A stretch of 50,488 bases of DNA from the NCBI RefSeq assembly GCF_001421325.1, contig NZ_LMJY01000005.1:56762-107249 (forward strand), in the 5' to 3' direction. The notes beneath the pieces are model-generated. The model was given only the letters and a program-made list of their open reading frames with translations. It had not been told where the DNA came from and searched no databases. This DNA is from Novosphingobium sp. Leaf2 (lineage in GTDB: Bacteria; Pseudomonadota; Alphaproteobacteria; Sphingomonadales; Sphingomonadaceae). This document shows, piece by piece, positions 35,371 to 45,300 of this stretch (within the stretch, counting starts at the first letter, position 1; the number at the start of each line of letters is the position of its first letter). The translations under genes and the position numbers were made by a program.

Positions 35371-35410
35371 AACCAGACGGAGGAACCATATGCCAGACGG
35401 CATCCGTCTG
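35371..35410 (-). promoter_or_regulatory. CCGTCTGGTTT motif plus dyad upstream of aldehyde dehydrogenase 2
   Basis: AAACCAGACGG (35370-35380 region on the plus strand) is followed by a perfect dyad CAGACGG-CAT-CCGTCTG (35394-35410). In gene-sense orientation the first is CCGTCTGGTTT, as at 42183, 44415 and the two arms at 45301-45341. Three copies of the CCGTCTG core in 40 bp suggest a cooperative binding site. Confidence 0.6.
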
Positions 35411-35566
35411 CATGCTGCTTCATCGCACCCCATTCGTGGAGCCGCCGACCGGGATCATCGGGGTCTCACATCAGCCATATCAAGAGCATCGGCAAAGAAT
35501 GGTGACGATCCCATTCGTCAGGGAATGGCCGCATGGTCAGGTATCACGCAAACTTCAGTGGCAGCC

Positions 35567-36174
<608 letters not shown>

Positions 36175-36208
36175 TCACATGCCGCTCAGTTGCGGTAGAT
36201 AAGCTGCG

Positions 36209-36859
36209 ATGGACACTCTTGTTAATAGGCCTACCACCCTGAAGCAGCCAAACCGCCAGCGGCGTAAAACGCGAACCGCATTGATCAACGCCGCTCAACA
36301 GCTTTTTGCCGAAACACCGATTGAAGGCGTCACCGTCGACGATATCGTGGATAGGGCCGACGTGGCGAAGGGCAGTTTCTATAATCATTTCGGCGACAAA
36401 AACGCACTTGCAGATGAAGTCTACGATGAGATCGCCAAGGACCTCGAAGATCACATTGTCAAAAACAATGAGGGCCTTTCTGATCCTGCCTTGAGAATCG
36501 CCCGCGCGCTATGCACGGTGATGGAGTATGCCAAGTCGCATCCACAACGGCTCCAGGCGCTATTGGCTCTGGAAGACCGGCGAACGAATTATATTTCCCA
36601 GCTCAACAAGGGTCTTGCAAACGACGTGCGGACCGGGCTCGAGATAGGTCGATTGAGCGGCGTGGATCTCGAAGCCGGCGTGCTGACCGTGGTCGGTTTA
36701 GTAGGCGTTACGATGCGCAGCATGATATCCGGCAATGTTACTGGCTCTACAAAGAGTTTGGGAAGCGCCATGGCGGCGTGCGCCCTTCGCGCTCTCTGCG
36801 TTGAGCCTTCCGATGCGGCCAGACTGGGGATCGAGGCTGCCCAGGATATCGTAAAATAA
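36209..36859 (+). CDS. TetR-family transcriptional regulator
   Basis: 216 aa from ATG 36209. The N-terminal helix-turn-helix spans about 22-68 (VTVDDIVDRADVAKGSFYNH, then FGDKNALADEV), the standard TetR pattern; the C-terminal helical region is a ligand-binding/dimer domain. No strong ribosome binding site; GATAAGCTGCG precedes ATG. It is convergent with the FAH/VOC pair at 37.0-38.8 kb and a plausible repressor of it or of the ring-cleavage block. Its DNA target cannot be assigned. Confidence 0.88.
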   Translation: MDTLVNRPTTLKQPNRQRRKTRTALINAAQQLFAETPIEGVTVDDIVDRADVAKGSFYNHFGDKNALADEVYDEIAKDLEDHIVKNNEGLSDPALRIARALCTVMEYAKSHPQRLQALLALEDRRTNYISQLNKGLANDVRTGLEIGRLSGVDLEAGVLTVVGLVGVTMRSMISGNVTGSTKSLGSAMAACALRALCVEPSDAARLGIEAAQDIVK

Positions 36860-36969
36860 GTAGCACCGACCTTTGGTTTTGTTGAAACGATTTAGACGAC
36901 CTTTCGGTAACGATCTCAAACGCCGCCTGACGCCGCCACAACCAGTTAGAGCCAACGCGCAATTTGCCA

Positions 36970-37008
36970 GCGGAAGGCCCAAACGCTTCGTATAAAGCGC
37001 CCTTCCGC
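36970..37008. terminator. Bidirectional terminator between tetR-type gene and FAH gene
   Basis: GCGGAAGG (36970-36977) pairs with CCTTCCGC (37001-37008) around a 23-base loop, between two convergent genes. The stem is 8 bp and the flanks are modestly A/T rich, so it may act for both strands. Confidence 0.45.
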
Positions 37009-37019
37009 CGCGTGATGCT

Positions 37020-37871
37020 TTACAGCCCTTCATTCTCGACCTTATTCACGAGTAGACCGACGCCAGTTATATCGATCTCCACGACATCTCCAGCCATGAG
37101 CCATCGCGGCGGTTGACGCTTCGCGCCAACCCCGCCCGGAGTACCAGTTGCAATGACATCACCTGGCGACAACGGCGTGAACGCCGACACGTAGGCGATG
37201 ATAGTCGGTATCGGGAAGATCATGTCGGATGTAGGTTGCGACTGTAAAGTCTCTCCGTTGACGCGCGTCGTCACCGATAGGGTGGTTGGGTCTGGGATTT
37301 CATCGGCGGTGACCAGCCAAGGACCAAAGGCCCCGGTGCCCGGGAAGTTCTTTCCGGGTGTGAACTGGCGGGTATGCCATTGCCAATCCCGCACCGATGC
37401 ATCGTTGTAACATGCGTAGCCAGCTACATGCGACAACGCGTCACCCTCGGAAATAGCCCTGCCGCCTTCACCGATCACAATCGCCAGTTCGCCTTCAAAA
37501 TCGAACATGGTAGAGACCTTGGGCAGAATCAACGGACTGCCATGCCCGATTTGACTATCTGCAAAGCGCGTAAATATTGACGGGAACTCCGTCTTGTCGC
37601 GGCCAGTCTCCTGCCGATGGCTTTCATAATTATGGCCGACGCAGAAGATCTTTCCCGGATTGGGTATCACGGGCAGAAGTTGCGCATCGGCAAGCGCAAT
37701 GCGGGCAGCATTCTTTGCTTCATACGCAGCTTCGATCAGGCTACCGACTTCGATAAGCGATTTAAGGTCGGGATGGCGATCGCTAAGGACAGCGCCAGCA
37801 TCGACAATCTCTTCTCCATCGAGGAAGCCGTAGCTTGCGCGGCCATCTGCGATGTAACTAGTCCATTTCAT
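37020..37871 (-). CDS. Fumarylacetoacetate hydrolase (FAH)-family protein (copy 2)
   Basis: 283 aa from ATG 37871. Metal-binding E-x-E in FDFEGELAIVIG and the aspartate in CYNDASVRDWQ, loop GHNYESHRQE, and IATGTPGGVG mark the FAH C-terminal fold. It is only distantly like the 30532 product, so the two probably handle different ring-fission or keto-enol products. It follows the VOC dioxygenase by 28 nt on the same strand, repeating the dioxygenase + FAH pairing of the main ring-cleavage block. Confidence 0.88.
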   Translation of the reverse strand: MKWTSYIADGRASYGFLDGEEIVDAGAVLSDRHPDLKSLIEVGSLIEAAYEAKNAARIALADAQLLPVIPNPGKIFCVGHNYESHRQETGRDKTEFPSIFTRFADSQIGHGSPLILPKVSTMFDFEGELAIVIGEGGRAISEGDALSHVAGYACYNDASVRDWQWHTRQFTPGKNFPGTGAFGPWLVTADEIPDPTTLSVTTRVNGETLQSQPTSDMIFPIPTIIAYVSAFTPLSPGDVIATGTPGGVGAKRQPPRWLMAGDVVEIDITGVGLLVNKVENEGL

Positions 37872-37899
37872 AATATGCTCCGCATGAAAGCGTATGAAT

Positions 37900-38769
37900 T
37901 CAGCTGCGCAGCAGGCCTTGGCCCCAGCTATTCAGCGTGCGTTGTTCATGTATCCATTTACCAACAGGCCGATCGTGCCCCACCACCTCGAGTTCGGCGG
38001 AAATTTCGACCCAGTTTCCGTCTGGATCATGGACGAAAATGAAGAGGTTATTGCCCGGACCGTGCCGCCCCGGCCCCCATTGGAGGCGGATATGCTCGCT
38101 GGCCATATGGTCGGCCCAGTCGCGGATCGCGTTCCAGTCTGACGTTTCGTAACAGTGATGGTCCAGGCGGTCTTCAGGAGCGAGGAATACCGCGAAACTA
38201 TGGTGTTCGTGGCTGCACCGCAAGAACGACGTTCGTACACCGCCTTCATCGTCCAAAACATCGTCCGATAGAGTGAAGCCCAGCACGTCGATGAAGAATT
38301 TCACAATACGCGCAGGATTACGGCTAGCGACCACTACATGCTGCAAGCGGGCTGGCGGCACCCTTTCGATGGGCTCCGCCCTTGCTTGCGCAGGTATTCC
38401 AAAAGTGAACGTATGACCGTCCGGATCCTGAAGCGTAATCGCCTCTTGGAAAAGATAAGTCGCGCCTCGCGTATACGGCCGATCGGCAGCATCCAGCCTC
38501 GACTGCAAAAGCTCGATCTCACCAACATCCGGCACCGCGAAACCCGCCGATAAAAGGGTTTTCGGGGCTCCACGACTCAATATAAGGCACCTGCCTGGCG
38601 CTTCTGCAATCCATGAGGCATCCTGCTGCGTGATGCCATACCCCATCGCACGCCCGTAAAACGCCGCGGTCGCTGCAGGCTCTGTACATCCAAGCTCAAG
38701 ATAATACAGCGCCGCCACAAGCGAATCTTTTGGACGCCCCCAGCGATCCGCCACAAATTTTACCGCCAT
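37900..38769 (-). CDS. Extradiol (VOC) ring-cleavage dioxygenase (copy 2)
   Basis: 289 aa from ATG 38769 (MAVKFVADRWG); the in-frame extension upstream lacks similarity. Two VOC domains with metal ligands H144 (RLQHVVVAS), H204 (RLDHHCYE) and E255 (GNWVEIS); H190 in SHEHHSF fits the catalytic histidine. It should open a catechol-type ring. It is co-transcribed with the FAH gene downstream, and divergent from the IclR gene 262 bp away, the usual arrangement for local control of an aromatic operon. Confidence 0.87.
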   Translation of the reverse strand: MAVKFVADRWGRPKDSLVAALYYLELGCTEPAATAAFYGRAMGYGITQQDASWIAEAPGRCLILSRGAPKTLLSAGFAVPDVGEIELLQSRLDAADRPYTRGATYLFQEAITLQDPDGHTFTFGIPAQARAEPIERVPPARLQHVVVASRNPARIVKFFIDVLGFTLSDDVLDDEGGVRTSFLRCSHEHHSFAVFLAPEDRLDHHCYETSDWNAIRDWADHMASEHIRLQWGPGRHGPGNNLFIFVHDPDGNWVEISAELEVVGHDRPVGKWIHEQRTLNSWGQGLLRS

Positions 38770-39031
38770 ATTGCCTCGATTGCGATGCGCTGTCTTCTCA
38801 GCTGCGTAATACACTTTTCCTAATATCATGGAAAATTGATGTCAAACGAGTTCTTGCGCCCTGACGTTTGGGGTCGCCTGCGGCTGACGGATCGGCGCTG
38901 CAATACGCCGCAACCGTTCCTGGTTGCACTGCCAACAGATCTGACCCTTGGGAAACCTGAGGGTTCCAAACCCGAGCTAGAACAGGGTATGGCGGGTGCT
39001 GCAACCGCAGACCACGACCACAAGGACGAAG

Positions 39032-39790
39032 ATGACGACGGCCGACAAAGTACTTTCCATTCTGCAGCTATTCTCCATCGAGCAGCCAGAATGGACTGTG
39101 GAGGCAGTTAGTGCAGAATTGAACATTTCTGCCAGTTCGGCTTACCAGTACGTGCGCAGCCTCGTAACGGCGGGGTTGCTGGTGGCAAACAATTCCGGAC
39201 GCTATATAGTCGGGCCTGCTGTCATCGAACTTGATCGGTTGATGCGACGGTATGATCCATTGATCCACGAAGCTCAGGAACCCTTGCGTCAAATCGTGGC
39301 GCCGTATGACGGCAATGCGATCGGCCTGCTATGCCGCATTTATCGCCTTCGCGTCATGTGCGTAGATCAGTACGTGTTGCGGGCACCCAGCTTTGCCATC
39401 AGCTACGAGCGAGGCCGCCCGATGCCGCTTGCGAGAGGCGCCGCCTCGAAATCGATCCTTGCCCATCTCAATCCACGTCAGTTGCGCAATTTCTACGATT
39501 CAAATCCGACTGAAGTGAGCGAAGCCGGGTTAGGCGATACCTGGCAAGACTTCAAAGCCGCCGTACGCAGCCTTCGCAAAAGCAACGTCGTCGCCACGGC
39601 AGGCGAGCTCGATGCTGGACTGATGGGAATATCGGCGCCGGTTTTTGACGCGTCTAATAACGTGCTCGGCAGTATCGGACTCGTCGTATCGGATCACCTT
39701 TTCAATGGCGACGAGCCTTTCTTTAACGCTACGAAACAAGCAGTCCTCGCGGCGGGAAGGGATATCACGATCGCACTGCAGAGTCGTTGA
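39032..39790 (+). CDS. IclR-family transcriptional regulator
   Basis: 252 aa from ATG 39032, chosen for AAGGA upstream; a GTG at 38996 would add 12 residues. Winged helix near 20-65 (EWTVEAVSAELNISASSAYQ, then GRYIVGPA), followed by the effector domain (GRPMPLARGAASKSILAHL, ISAPVFDASNNVLGSIGLV). Related to the IclR at 5679-6494. It is divergent from the VOC/FAH operon and convergent with the TonB receptor, so it may regulate either, or the whole right-hand module through the CCGTCTGGTTT sites (inference). Confidence 0.88.
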   Translation: MTTADKVLSILQLFSIEQPEWTVEAVSAELNISASSAYQYVRSLVTAGLLVANNSGRYIVGPAVIELDRLMRRYDPLIHEAQEPLRQIVAPYDGNAIGLLCRIYRLRVMCVDQYVLRAPSFAISYERGRPMPLARGAASKSILAHLNPRQLRNFYDSNPTEVSEAGLGDTWQDFKAAVRSLRKSNVVATAGELDAGLMGISAPVFDASNNVLGSIGLVVSDHLFNGDEPFFNATKQAVLAAGRDITIALQSR

Positions 39791-39979
39791 TCCGACAGTA
39801 TCCCCTTAAGGTCGGCATAGCCAGACGTTATGCACATAAGCCGCTCTGCTAAGCCAAAGCGTGCAAGGCTTGCCTGGCTATCTACGCCTCGAATATATTG
39901 ATCGCAGATACCAGACTTAGCGCATGTAAGATTCCATGGGTTCGACATGCCTTGGCCGCGCGCTTAAAAGCGTGGGGAC

Positions 39980-40014
39980 GATGCGGCAGGCGCATCATCA
40001 GCGCCTGCCGCATC
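39980..40014 (-). terminator. Strong hairpin after TonB receptor 2
   Basis: GATGCGGCAGGCGC (39980-39993) pairs perfectly with GCGCCTGCCGCATC (40001-40014) around a 7-base loop, 7 nt beyond the minus-strand stop. On the minus strand, GCTTTTAAG follows soon after. It is a good intrinsic terminator for the receptor gene and sits between convergent genes. Confidence 0.75.
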
Positions 40015-40020
40015 TCGGTG

Positions 40021-42114
40021 TCAGTTTTTCAAGGTCAAGGTAGCACCGAAAGTACGCGGTGGCTGCAGGAAATAATCACCGACCGCGGTGTTCGCCTTCA
40101 GGCTTACAACCCAGCTATTCTCGATGTTCTTTACGAAAGCGCCAACCGACCACAAGCCATTGTCACCATAGTAGGTTACGCTCAAGTCGGTGCGGGTATA
40201 GCCAGGCCTTTGACTGTTCGGAGCGTGAGAGAATTCCGACCAATAGGAAGTCGAGAAATAGGTATCAGCACGTGCAGTGATTTTGCCCTCACCGATATGC
40301 CAGTCGTGCTGATAGAAAGCCGATCCGCTGAGCGATGGCGCAGATGGCAGCTTCTTCCCGGACACGTCTGTCGCTGGCGTCACAGGCGTCGCGGGAATGA
40401 TGAAGGTCCCGAATTCGCTGTGCATAAGCGACAAGGTCAAGCCGATCTGGTCGTCTGACGTGGCCTGATACGACGCCTGGAATTCCAGGCCGTAAATCTT
40501 GGTCTTGCCTTGGCTGTTGAACACCAGGGCGCTCAAGCCGCCGTAGTGGGCGAACCCGAGGGACGAGACCTGATAGTTGTCGTAGTTATAGTAAAAACCG
40601 GCAGCATTAAGCTGAAGGCTGTTTCCAAACAGACGCGACTTGATCCCACCTTCCAATGAGCGCAGGCGCTCGGGCTTGAATGTATTGTACCCTGGTTCAT
40701 CAGGCACGAACCCGCCAGCCTTGTAGCCGGTGGCGTAGGTGGCATAGGCCATCACGGTCGGCGTGAGGTCCAGCTGCGCACCAAGGCGGAAGTTGACCGC
40801 GTTGGATTTCAGCACCCCGTCAAATGGGCCAACGGTCACTCCGCCGCCAACCACGGTCGTGCCAATCTGCTTTTTGTTATCCTTGGTATAACGAACGCCG
40901 CCAATAATTCTGAAGCTATCCGTAACTTTTGCGGTCACGTCACTAAAGGCCGCATAAGAGCGGGTCTTGAGATTCGGCTGATCGTTGATAACGCCAAGAT
41001 CAAGCAAGTTGGAGTAATTTGCGAGGTCATCGTTATAGTAATAGAGACCGGCAACCCACGATATCGGGCTGCCTACAGGCGATGAAAAGCGCAGTTCCGA
41101 ACTGAATTGCTTTTCACGCGCGCGCTGCTGCGAGTAGAAGCTGGTATTGGTGCCAATATAGTCATACAGGTAATGCGAATAAGTCGGAATGAATGTTACG
41201 CGGACCGGACCTGCGTCCCACTCAAGATTACCAAACACCGTCAACAGTTTGGCGTCTAGTTGGCCCGCTGGTAGATGGTTGACCACCGCGTGGCGGGAGC
41301 CTTCAGGCTCGCTGACGCTGATCGTTCCGGGACCAACCCCGCCATCGTGGGAATAGGAAACGCCGGCCAGAAGGCGCAGTGAAGAACTAGGCGTCCACAA
41401 TACTTTTAGGCGACCGCCCTTTCTGTCGGCGTCATCCTGTCCCGTATCGTAATAACCATCGCGAGATTCGCTGCCGAACGCCGCACGCACGGCAAGCGTC
41501 GAAGAAAGCGGAACGTTGATCGCTGCGTCGGTACGCAGCAAGCTGTAATTTCCTACAGTGATCGCTGCCCGATAGCCGAAGTCAAAGGTGGGATCGGCCG
41601 TAAGTACGTTGACGGCGCCACCAGTAGCATTGCGCCCGTAGAGCGTGCCTTGGGGGCCTTTCAGAACTTCTATGCGATCCAGGTCATAAAGACCCGATGC
41701 TATCGTGCTGGCCTGGCGGTAATAAACGCCGTCGATGTTGGTATTAACACCCGGATCGCCAGCCGCTGAATCAAGGCCCGTTCCTACGCCACGAATGTTG
41801 ACGTTCAGCCCCTTGTTATTGGACTGAATGTAAACCCCGGAAACGTTGCTCAATGCATCATTGAGCGAACCGACCCCGCGCGCGACCAGATCCGTAGGGT
41901 TAAGCACCTCGATTGTGGCGGGTGTACGTTGCACAGTCGTGGATGTCCGCTGTGCTGTGACAACGATATCCTGAATTCCAGCCTGATCCTGCGTAGCCGA
42001 CGCCTCGTTGTTACGAGGGGCCGCTGCGTCAGTCGATGCAGATTGGGCAAACGCAGGTGACTGCGCCATAATAATAGCAAGCCCACTACCTGCCAGTGCG
42101 AATACGCCTCTCAT
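40021..42114 (-). CDS. TonB-dependent outer-membrane receptor
   Basis: 697 aa from ATG 42114, chosen for GGGAGGAG six bases upstream; the reading frame extends farther but that part is a shadow of the SDR gene. Signal peptide MRGVFALAGSGLAIIMAQS to AFAQ; TonB box DIVVTAQRTS; plug with LNDALSNVSGVYIQ, VNIRGVGTG, DRIEVLKGPQGTLYGRNATG; barrel to the end. It imports the module's substrate across the outer membrane. A CCGTCTGGTTT site is 59 nt upstream. It is counterpart of the receptor at 14706 but only distantly similar, so the ligands may differ. Confidence 0.92.
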   Translation of the reverse strand: MRGVFALAGSGLAIIMAQSPAFAQSASTDAAAPRNNEASATQDQAGIQDIVVTAQRTSTTVQRTPATIEVLNPTDLVARGVGSLNDALSNVSGVYIQSNNKGLNVNIRGVGTGLDSAAGDPGVNTNIDGVYYRQASTIASGLYDLDRIEVLKGPQGTLYGRNATGGAVNVLTADPTFDFGYRAAITVGNYSLLRTDAAINVPLSSTLAVRAAFGSESRDGYYDTGQDDADRKGGRLKVLWTPSSSLRLLAGVSYSHDGGVGPGTISVSEPEGSRHAVVNHLPAGQLDAKLLTVFGNLEWDAGPVRVTFIPTYSHYLYDYIGTNTSFYSQQRAREKQFSSELRFSSPVGSPISWVAGLYYYNDDLANYSNLLDLGVINDQPNLKTRSYAAFSDVTAKVTDSFRIIGGVRYTKDNKKQIGTTVVGGGVTVGPFDGVLKSNAVNFRLGAQLDLTPTVMAYATYATGYKAGGFVPDEPGYNTFKPERLRSLEGGIKSRLFGNSLQLNAAGFYYNYDNYQVSSLGFAHYGGLSALVFNSQGKTKIYGLEFQASYQATSDDQIGLTLSLMHSEFGTFIIPATPVTPATDVSGKKLPSAPSLSGSAFYQHDWHIGEGKITARADTYFSTSYWSEFSHAPNSQRPGYTRTDLSVTYYGDNGLWSVGAFVKNIENSWVVSLKANTAVGDYFLQPPRTFGATLTLKN

Positions 42115-42172
42115 CTCACTCCTCCCAAAACTCATTCTTGTGTGTTCGTAGAAGTCGCCCGTTCGCGCCAAT

Positions 42173-42183
42173 AAACCAGACGG
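42173..42183 (-). promoter_or_regulatory. CCGTCTGGTTT motif upstream of TonB receptor 2
   Basis: The minus strand reads CCGTCTGGTTT ending 59 nt before the receptor start at 42114. It is an exact match to the motif at 35380, 44415 and both arms at 45301-45341, in the same orientation relative to the gene. Confidence 0.6.
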
Positions 42184-42200
42184 CGCTACTCGAAGAGCAT

Positions 42201-42998
42201 TCACATTCCGCCGTCGATCACCAAATTGATGCCCGTGATGAAGTCCGCACGGGGGCTGGCGAGAAAGCAAACGGCAGCGGCGATGTCTTCCGGCTTTCCG
42301 ATACGCGGTGTGGTCTGACGGAAGGCGTTTAGAGCGATTTCCCGCTCGTGCGAGCGCCAGTCGCCGCCAAATCCCAGTTCCTGCGCAATGCTTTCCAGTT
42401 CCGCGTCGGAACCGGGCGTGTGGATGATGCCGGCGCTGATTGCGTTCGATGTCACTCCCGAACCCGCCAAACCACGAGATAGCGATCGCGAAAGATTGAT
42501 CTCGCCCGCCTTGGCGGCCTGATAATCCGCGAAGTTGGGCGGTTGATGAAGCGCAACCGCGCTGGCGATCTGGATGGCGCGTCCCCAGCCACGATTGACC
42601 ATCTCGGGCACTAGCCCGTCGATTAGCGTGGCAGTTGAGATCACGTTCTGCTTGTAGGTGGCGATCCAATTCTCAGCGCTTGTACCGAACCAGCCGGAAC
42701 GCTCCCAACCACCGTGACGACCGCCGGCATTGTTGACCAGAATGTCGACACCGCCAAGATCGCGAACGCGCTCAACGACCGTGGAGGCCTGATCACCGTC
42801 CATCAGGTCTCCAAGAACGGTCATGGCACTACCGCCTGCTTCGCGCAGTTCGTCGGCGGTCTTTTCGGTTCGGCCAGGATCGCGTCCGTGCACGACCACT
42901 TCCGCACCTTCGGCTGCAAGTTGTATCGCGATCATCCGGCCGATACCGGAGCTGCTGCCGGTAACAAGCGCGCGCTTGCCAGCCAAGTCGAGTTTCAT
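42201..42998 (-). CDS. Short-chain dehydrogenase/reductase (SDR)
   Basis: 265 aa from ATG 42998 with AAAGG upstream. TGSSSGIG at 13-20, NNAG 89-92, S146, Y159 and K163 (YQAAK) give an intact active site; HGRD after strand 2 favours NADP. The C-terminal ITGINLVIDGGM is typical. It lies 50 nt after the flavin-monooxygenase-like gene, same strand, so both probably share a transcript and act on the same alcohol/ketone series. It is not a close match to the SDRs in the left module. Confidence 0.88.
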   Translation of the reverse strand: MKLDLAGKRALVTGSSSGIGRMIAIQLAAEGAEVVVHGRDPGRTEKTADELREAGGSAMTVLGDLMDGDQASTVVERVRDLGGVDILVNNAGGRHGGWERSGWFGTSAENWIATYKQNVISTATLIDGLVPEMVNRGWGRAIQIASAVALHQPPNFADYQAAKAGEINLSRSLSRGLAGSGVTSNAISAGIIHTPGSDAELESIAQELGFGGDWRSHEREIALNAFRQTTPRIGKPEDIAAAVCFLASPRADFITGINLVIDGGM

Positions 42999-43048
42999 GA
43001 TTTGCCTTTCTTAGGACCCGGAAGCCCATTTTCTCGAATTTAGATTTT

Positions 43049-44335
43049 TTATGCAGCCTTGCTCGAGATCTGCTGGGCCTTGTCGACGCCTGGCACAGCC
43101 GCCGCGAAGGCGCTGAGGGGGGGCAGACCCATCAGTTGTCGACCGCTGATCTCGGCTGCCGGATCAAGGCGCGTCGAGCCGTGCGTCAGAGCAACGCGGG
43201 TATCGCGGACGTACCGCTGGATAGGATTGGCTAGGCTGACGGAGAACGATCCGAGAGCGATCTGGATCATGTCGATCGCGGCCCCGCAGACATTGCCGGC
43301 GTGCACGAAATCCATCATGATCTCGGACTCTTCGGACGGGGTGAACGCTTCGCCTGCCTGCGCCTTGCGGTCGATATGATCGGCACGAGCAAAGATAAGC
43401 GCTTCTGCGGCGTTGATCATCGCGCGCGTCTTGCCAGCGACCACTTCGATCGAAGGGGTCGCAGCCAACGTTTCATAGGGAAGGTTGAACGGCTTCTTGT
43501 TTTCACATTGTGCCACGAAACAGTCGAATGCACCACGAGCCATACCCAGCGTAATCGCCATCGTCTCCATTGCGACGATCAACATGAGGCCCAGCCCGTC
43601 AAGCTTGTAACCCATACCGCCGAAGCGGTTGCGCAGGTTGTCCAGGTTCGCGGGCAACTGCGAAAGATCTGCAAAGCGGTGTTCGGGGATGAAAACCTCT
43701 TCAGCCACGGTGATGCTGTTGCTGGAAGATCCGGACAGACCCATGACTTTCCAGTCGTCGACGATCTCATATTGGCCGCGCTCGAGCAGCACCATACCGC
43801 GAACGTCGTCGGCCTGAACGCCAACTACCATGAATGCCGCGTGCTTGCAGCCGCTGCCGAAGCCCCACTTGCAGCCAGCTTCAACCACGTAGCCGCCATC
43901 GACTTTCCGGGCGCGCTGGATCTTTTCAGAGAACAGCGAGGCGCTGGCAACCACGGGGCCCTTCCACTCCGGCACCAGACCATACACCTCTTCGACCGCG
44001 CGGTCGGGAAAGGTCAGCATTACGCGCGCAAAACCCGAACCAATCATCGTGATCCACGCAGCAGAGCCGTCGCCCCGCGCTATCTCCGTGACGATCTCGG
44101 CCAGATCGCGTGCACCCAGCGCATAACCGTTGTGCTCAACAGGCACCGAAATCCTGAAAACTCCGGCATCCGCAAGTGCATTGAGCGAGGGAAGCGGCAT
44201 GCATCCGATGCGCTCTGCCTCTGCTCCCTGCTCCCGCAGCATCGGCACGATGGCGCGGACACGATCTCGTATCGCCCGGCCTTCGGCTGTCGAATGGATC
44301 GATTCATGGATGGGGGTACGCGAAACTCCGATCAT
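43049..44335 (-). CDS. Acyl-CoA-dehydrogenase-fold flavin monooxygenase (HsaA-like)
   Basis: 428 aa from ATG 44335 with GAGGA upstream. N-terminal helical part (LNALADAGVFRISVP, EIARGDGSAAW), central beta domain (GCKWGFGSGCKHAAF, VMGLSGSSSNSITV) and C-terminal helices (RDTRVALTHGSTRLDPAAEI) resemble group D two-component hydroxylases such as HsaA. These use FMNH2 or FADH2 supplied by a separate reductase to hydroxylate a ring. No reductase is seen nearby. It is distinct from the near-twin proteins at 7316 and 17579. A CCGTCTGGTTT site lies 70 nt upstream. Confidence 0.85.
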   Translation of the reverse strand: MIGVSRTPIHESIHSTAEGRAIRDRVRAIVPMLREQGAEAERIGCMPLPSLNALADAGVFRISVPVEHNGYALGARDLAEIVTEIARGDGSAAWITMIGSGFARVMLTFPDRAVEEVYGLVPEWKGPVVASASLFSEKIQRARKVDGGYVVEAGCKWGFGSGCKHAAFMVVGVQADDVRGMVLLERGQYEIVDDWKVMGLSGSSSNSITVAEEVFIPEHRFADLSQLPANLDNLRNRFGGMGYKLDGLGLMLIVAMETMAITLGMARGAFDCFVAQCENKKPFNLPYETLAATPSIEVVAGKTRAMINAAEALIFARADHIDRKAQAGEAFTPSEESEIMMDFVHAGNVCGAAIDMIQIALGSFSVSLANPIQRYVRDTRVALTHGSTRLDPAAEISGRQLMGLPPLSAFAAAVPGVDKAQQISSKAA

Positions 44336-44404
44336 GGTATCCTCGCCTTATAGCCCGGCGCGACGCCGGTGAGTTGCAATAAAAATGCCCCCAACGCCGG
44401 AAGC

Positions 44405-44415
44405 AAACCAGACGG
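44405..44415 (-). promoter_or_regulatory. CCGTCTGGTTT motif upstream of flavin monooxygenase gene
   Basis: An exact 11-base copy on the minus strand, 70 nt before ATG 44335 and immediately after the stop codon of the NTF2-like gene. This indicates a separate promoter or operator for the monooxygenase-SDR unit rather than simple read-through. Confidence 0.6.
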
Positions 44416-44417
44416 CG

Positions 44418-45251
44418 TTATGTCCAAATCTCGGAAATACCGAGCGGCAGGATTTCACGTATCTCGTCCAGGCTGCGAATTTCATCGTCGCTGATCTTGA
44501 ACAGCCCCGCCATGTAGAAAGTGCCGCAATCGGGGCGATCCAGGTGCGGTGCTGGATGGAAATCGACAAGAACAAAGCTGACGGCAATCCCGAGATCCGT
44601 ATCGATCACCGGAAATCGGCGGTTCCGCGCGATGGGGCGTGCGGGGCGCGTCGCGCTGACGCAACTTGCCGGTGAATGCACCGCCGCATCGGGTGACAAC
44701 AGGATCGAGAGGTTATTGGTGATTTTTTTCCCGTTGTCATAACGGTCGCAGCGATAGGCGAATCGCGCCACTGTGCCGTCGCTTTCCTCGAGCGCCTGCC
44801 AGTAGCTGTCTGCCCTGTTGCGCACGGCGTCGCGATCGCCTGCCCGTTCAGGCGGTATCTGCCCTTCGTAGAGGACGTCGGGAAGCAAAAGTCTGTCGAC
44901 ATCCGCGAAGTGCCCGTGGGTGGCGGTCGAGATTATCTCCTCGACTTCGGCAATCTGATCGCCTGCGAATGCGACACGCGCCGCATATGGCCGCAGCTGT
45001 TCCGCAACACGCGCAACACCTATCGCGGCGCCCTGCCCCTGGAGCGGGTCGGCGAAAATCTGGACCGCCGGGAACTCCTCGATCCTGGTGACTGAATCAG
45101 GATGGGCCCCGACATTGTTTTCAGACCACCGGGCGGCCTCGACATTCGGCATCTCCCCTTCGAGGCTCACGCGTGCGTCAAGAAAAGACCGCAAAGCGGC
45201 CTTCAGCGCGACCTTGTCCGGATGGCCATCGGAGTTGTGACTGCTGCTCAT
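44418..45251 (-). CDS. NTF2-like superfamily protein, ~270 aa (copy 2)
   Basis: 277 aa from ATG 45251 with AAGGAGAGG upstream. Paralogue of the 269-aa protein at 6507-7316: shared GHFADV, LLxPDvLY, YRCDRYDNGKKITNNL, LLSPDAAVHS, RRFPVIDTDLG, VDFHP and DEIREILPLG. No signal peptide. It is divergent from the carotenoid oxygenase across a palindromic control region, so the two are likely co-regulated. By analogy with LdpA, the NTF2-like enzyme forming lignostilbene in sphingomonads, a stilbene-forming or other lyase/dehydratase role is a reasonable but unproven idea. Confidence 0.62.
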   Translation of the reverse strand: MSSSHNSDGHPDKVALKAALRSFLDARVSLEGEMPNVEAARWSENNVGAHPDSVTRIEEFPAVQIFADPLQGQGAAIGVARVAEQLRPYAARVAFAGDQIAEVEEIISTATHGHFADVDRLLLPDVLYEGQIPPERAGDRDAVRNRADSYWQALEESDGTVARFAYRCDRYDNGKKITNNLSILLSPDAAVHSPASCVSATRPARPIARNRRFPVIDTDLGIAVSFVLVDFHPAPHLDRPDCGTFYMAGLFKISDDEIRSLDEIREILPLGISEIWT

Positions 45252-45300
45252 AGCGATTTCCTCTCCTTGTTGCGGTTTGGAGTGCATCATTGTGACGCCC

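Noticed and set aside
42115..42669. N-terminal extension of the TonB receptor frame
   Set aside because: It overlaps the SDR gene, while ATG 42114 has a ribosome binding site and starts a proper signal peptide.
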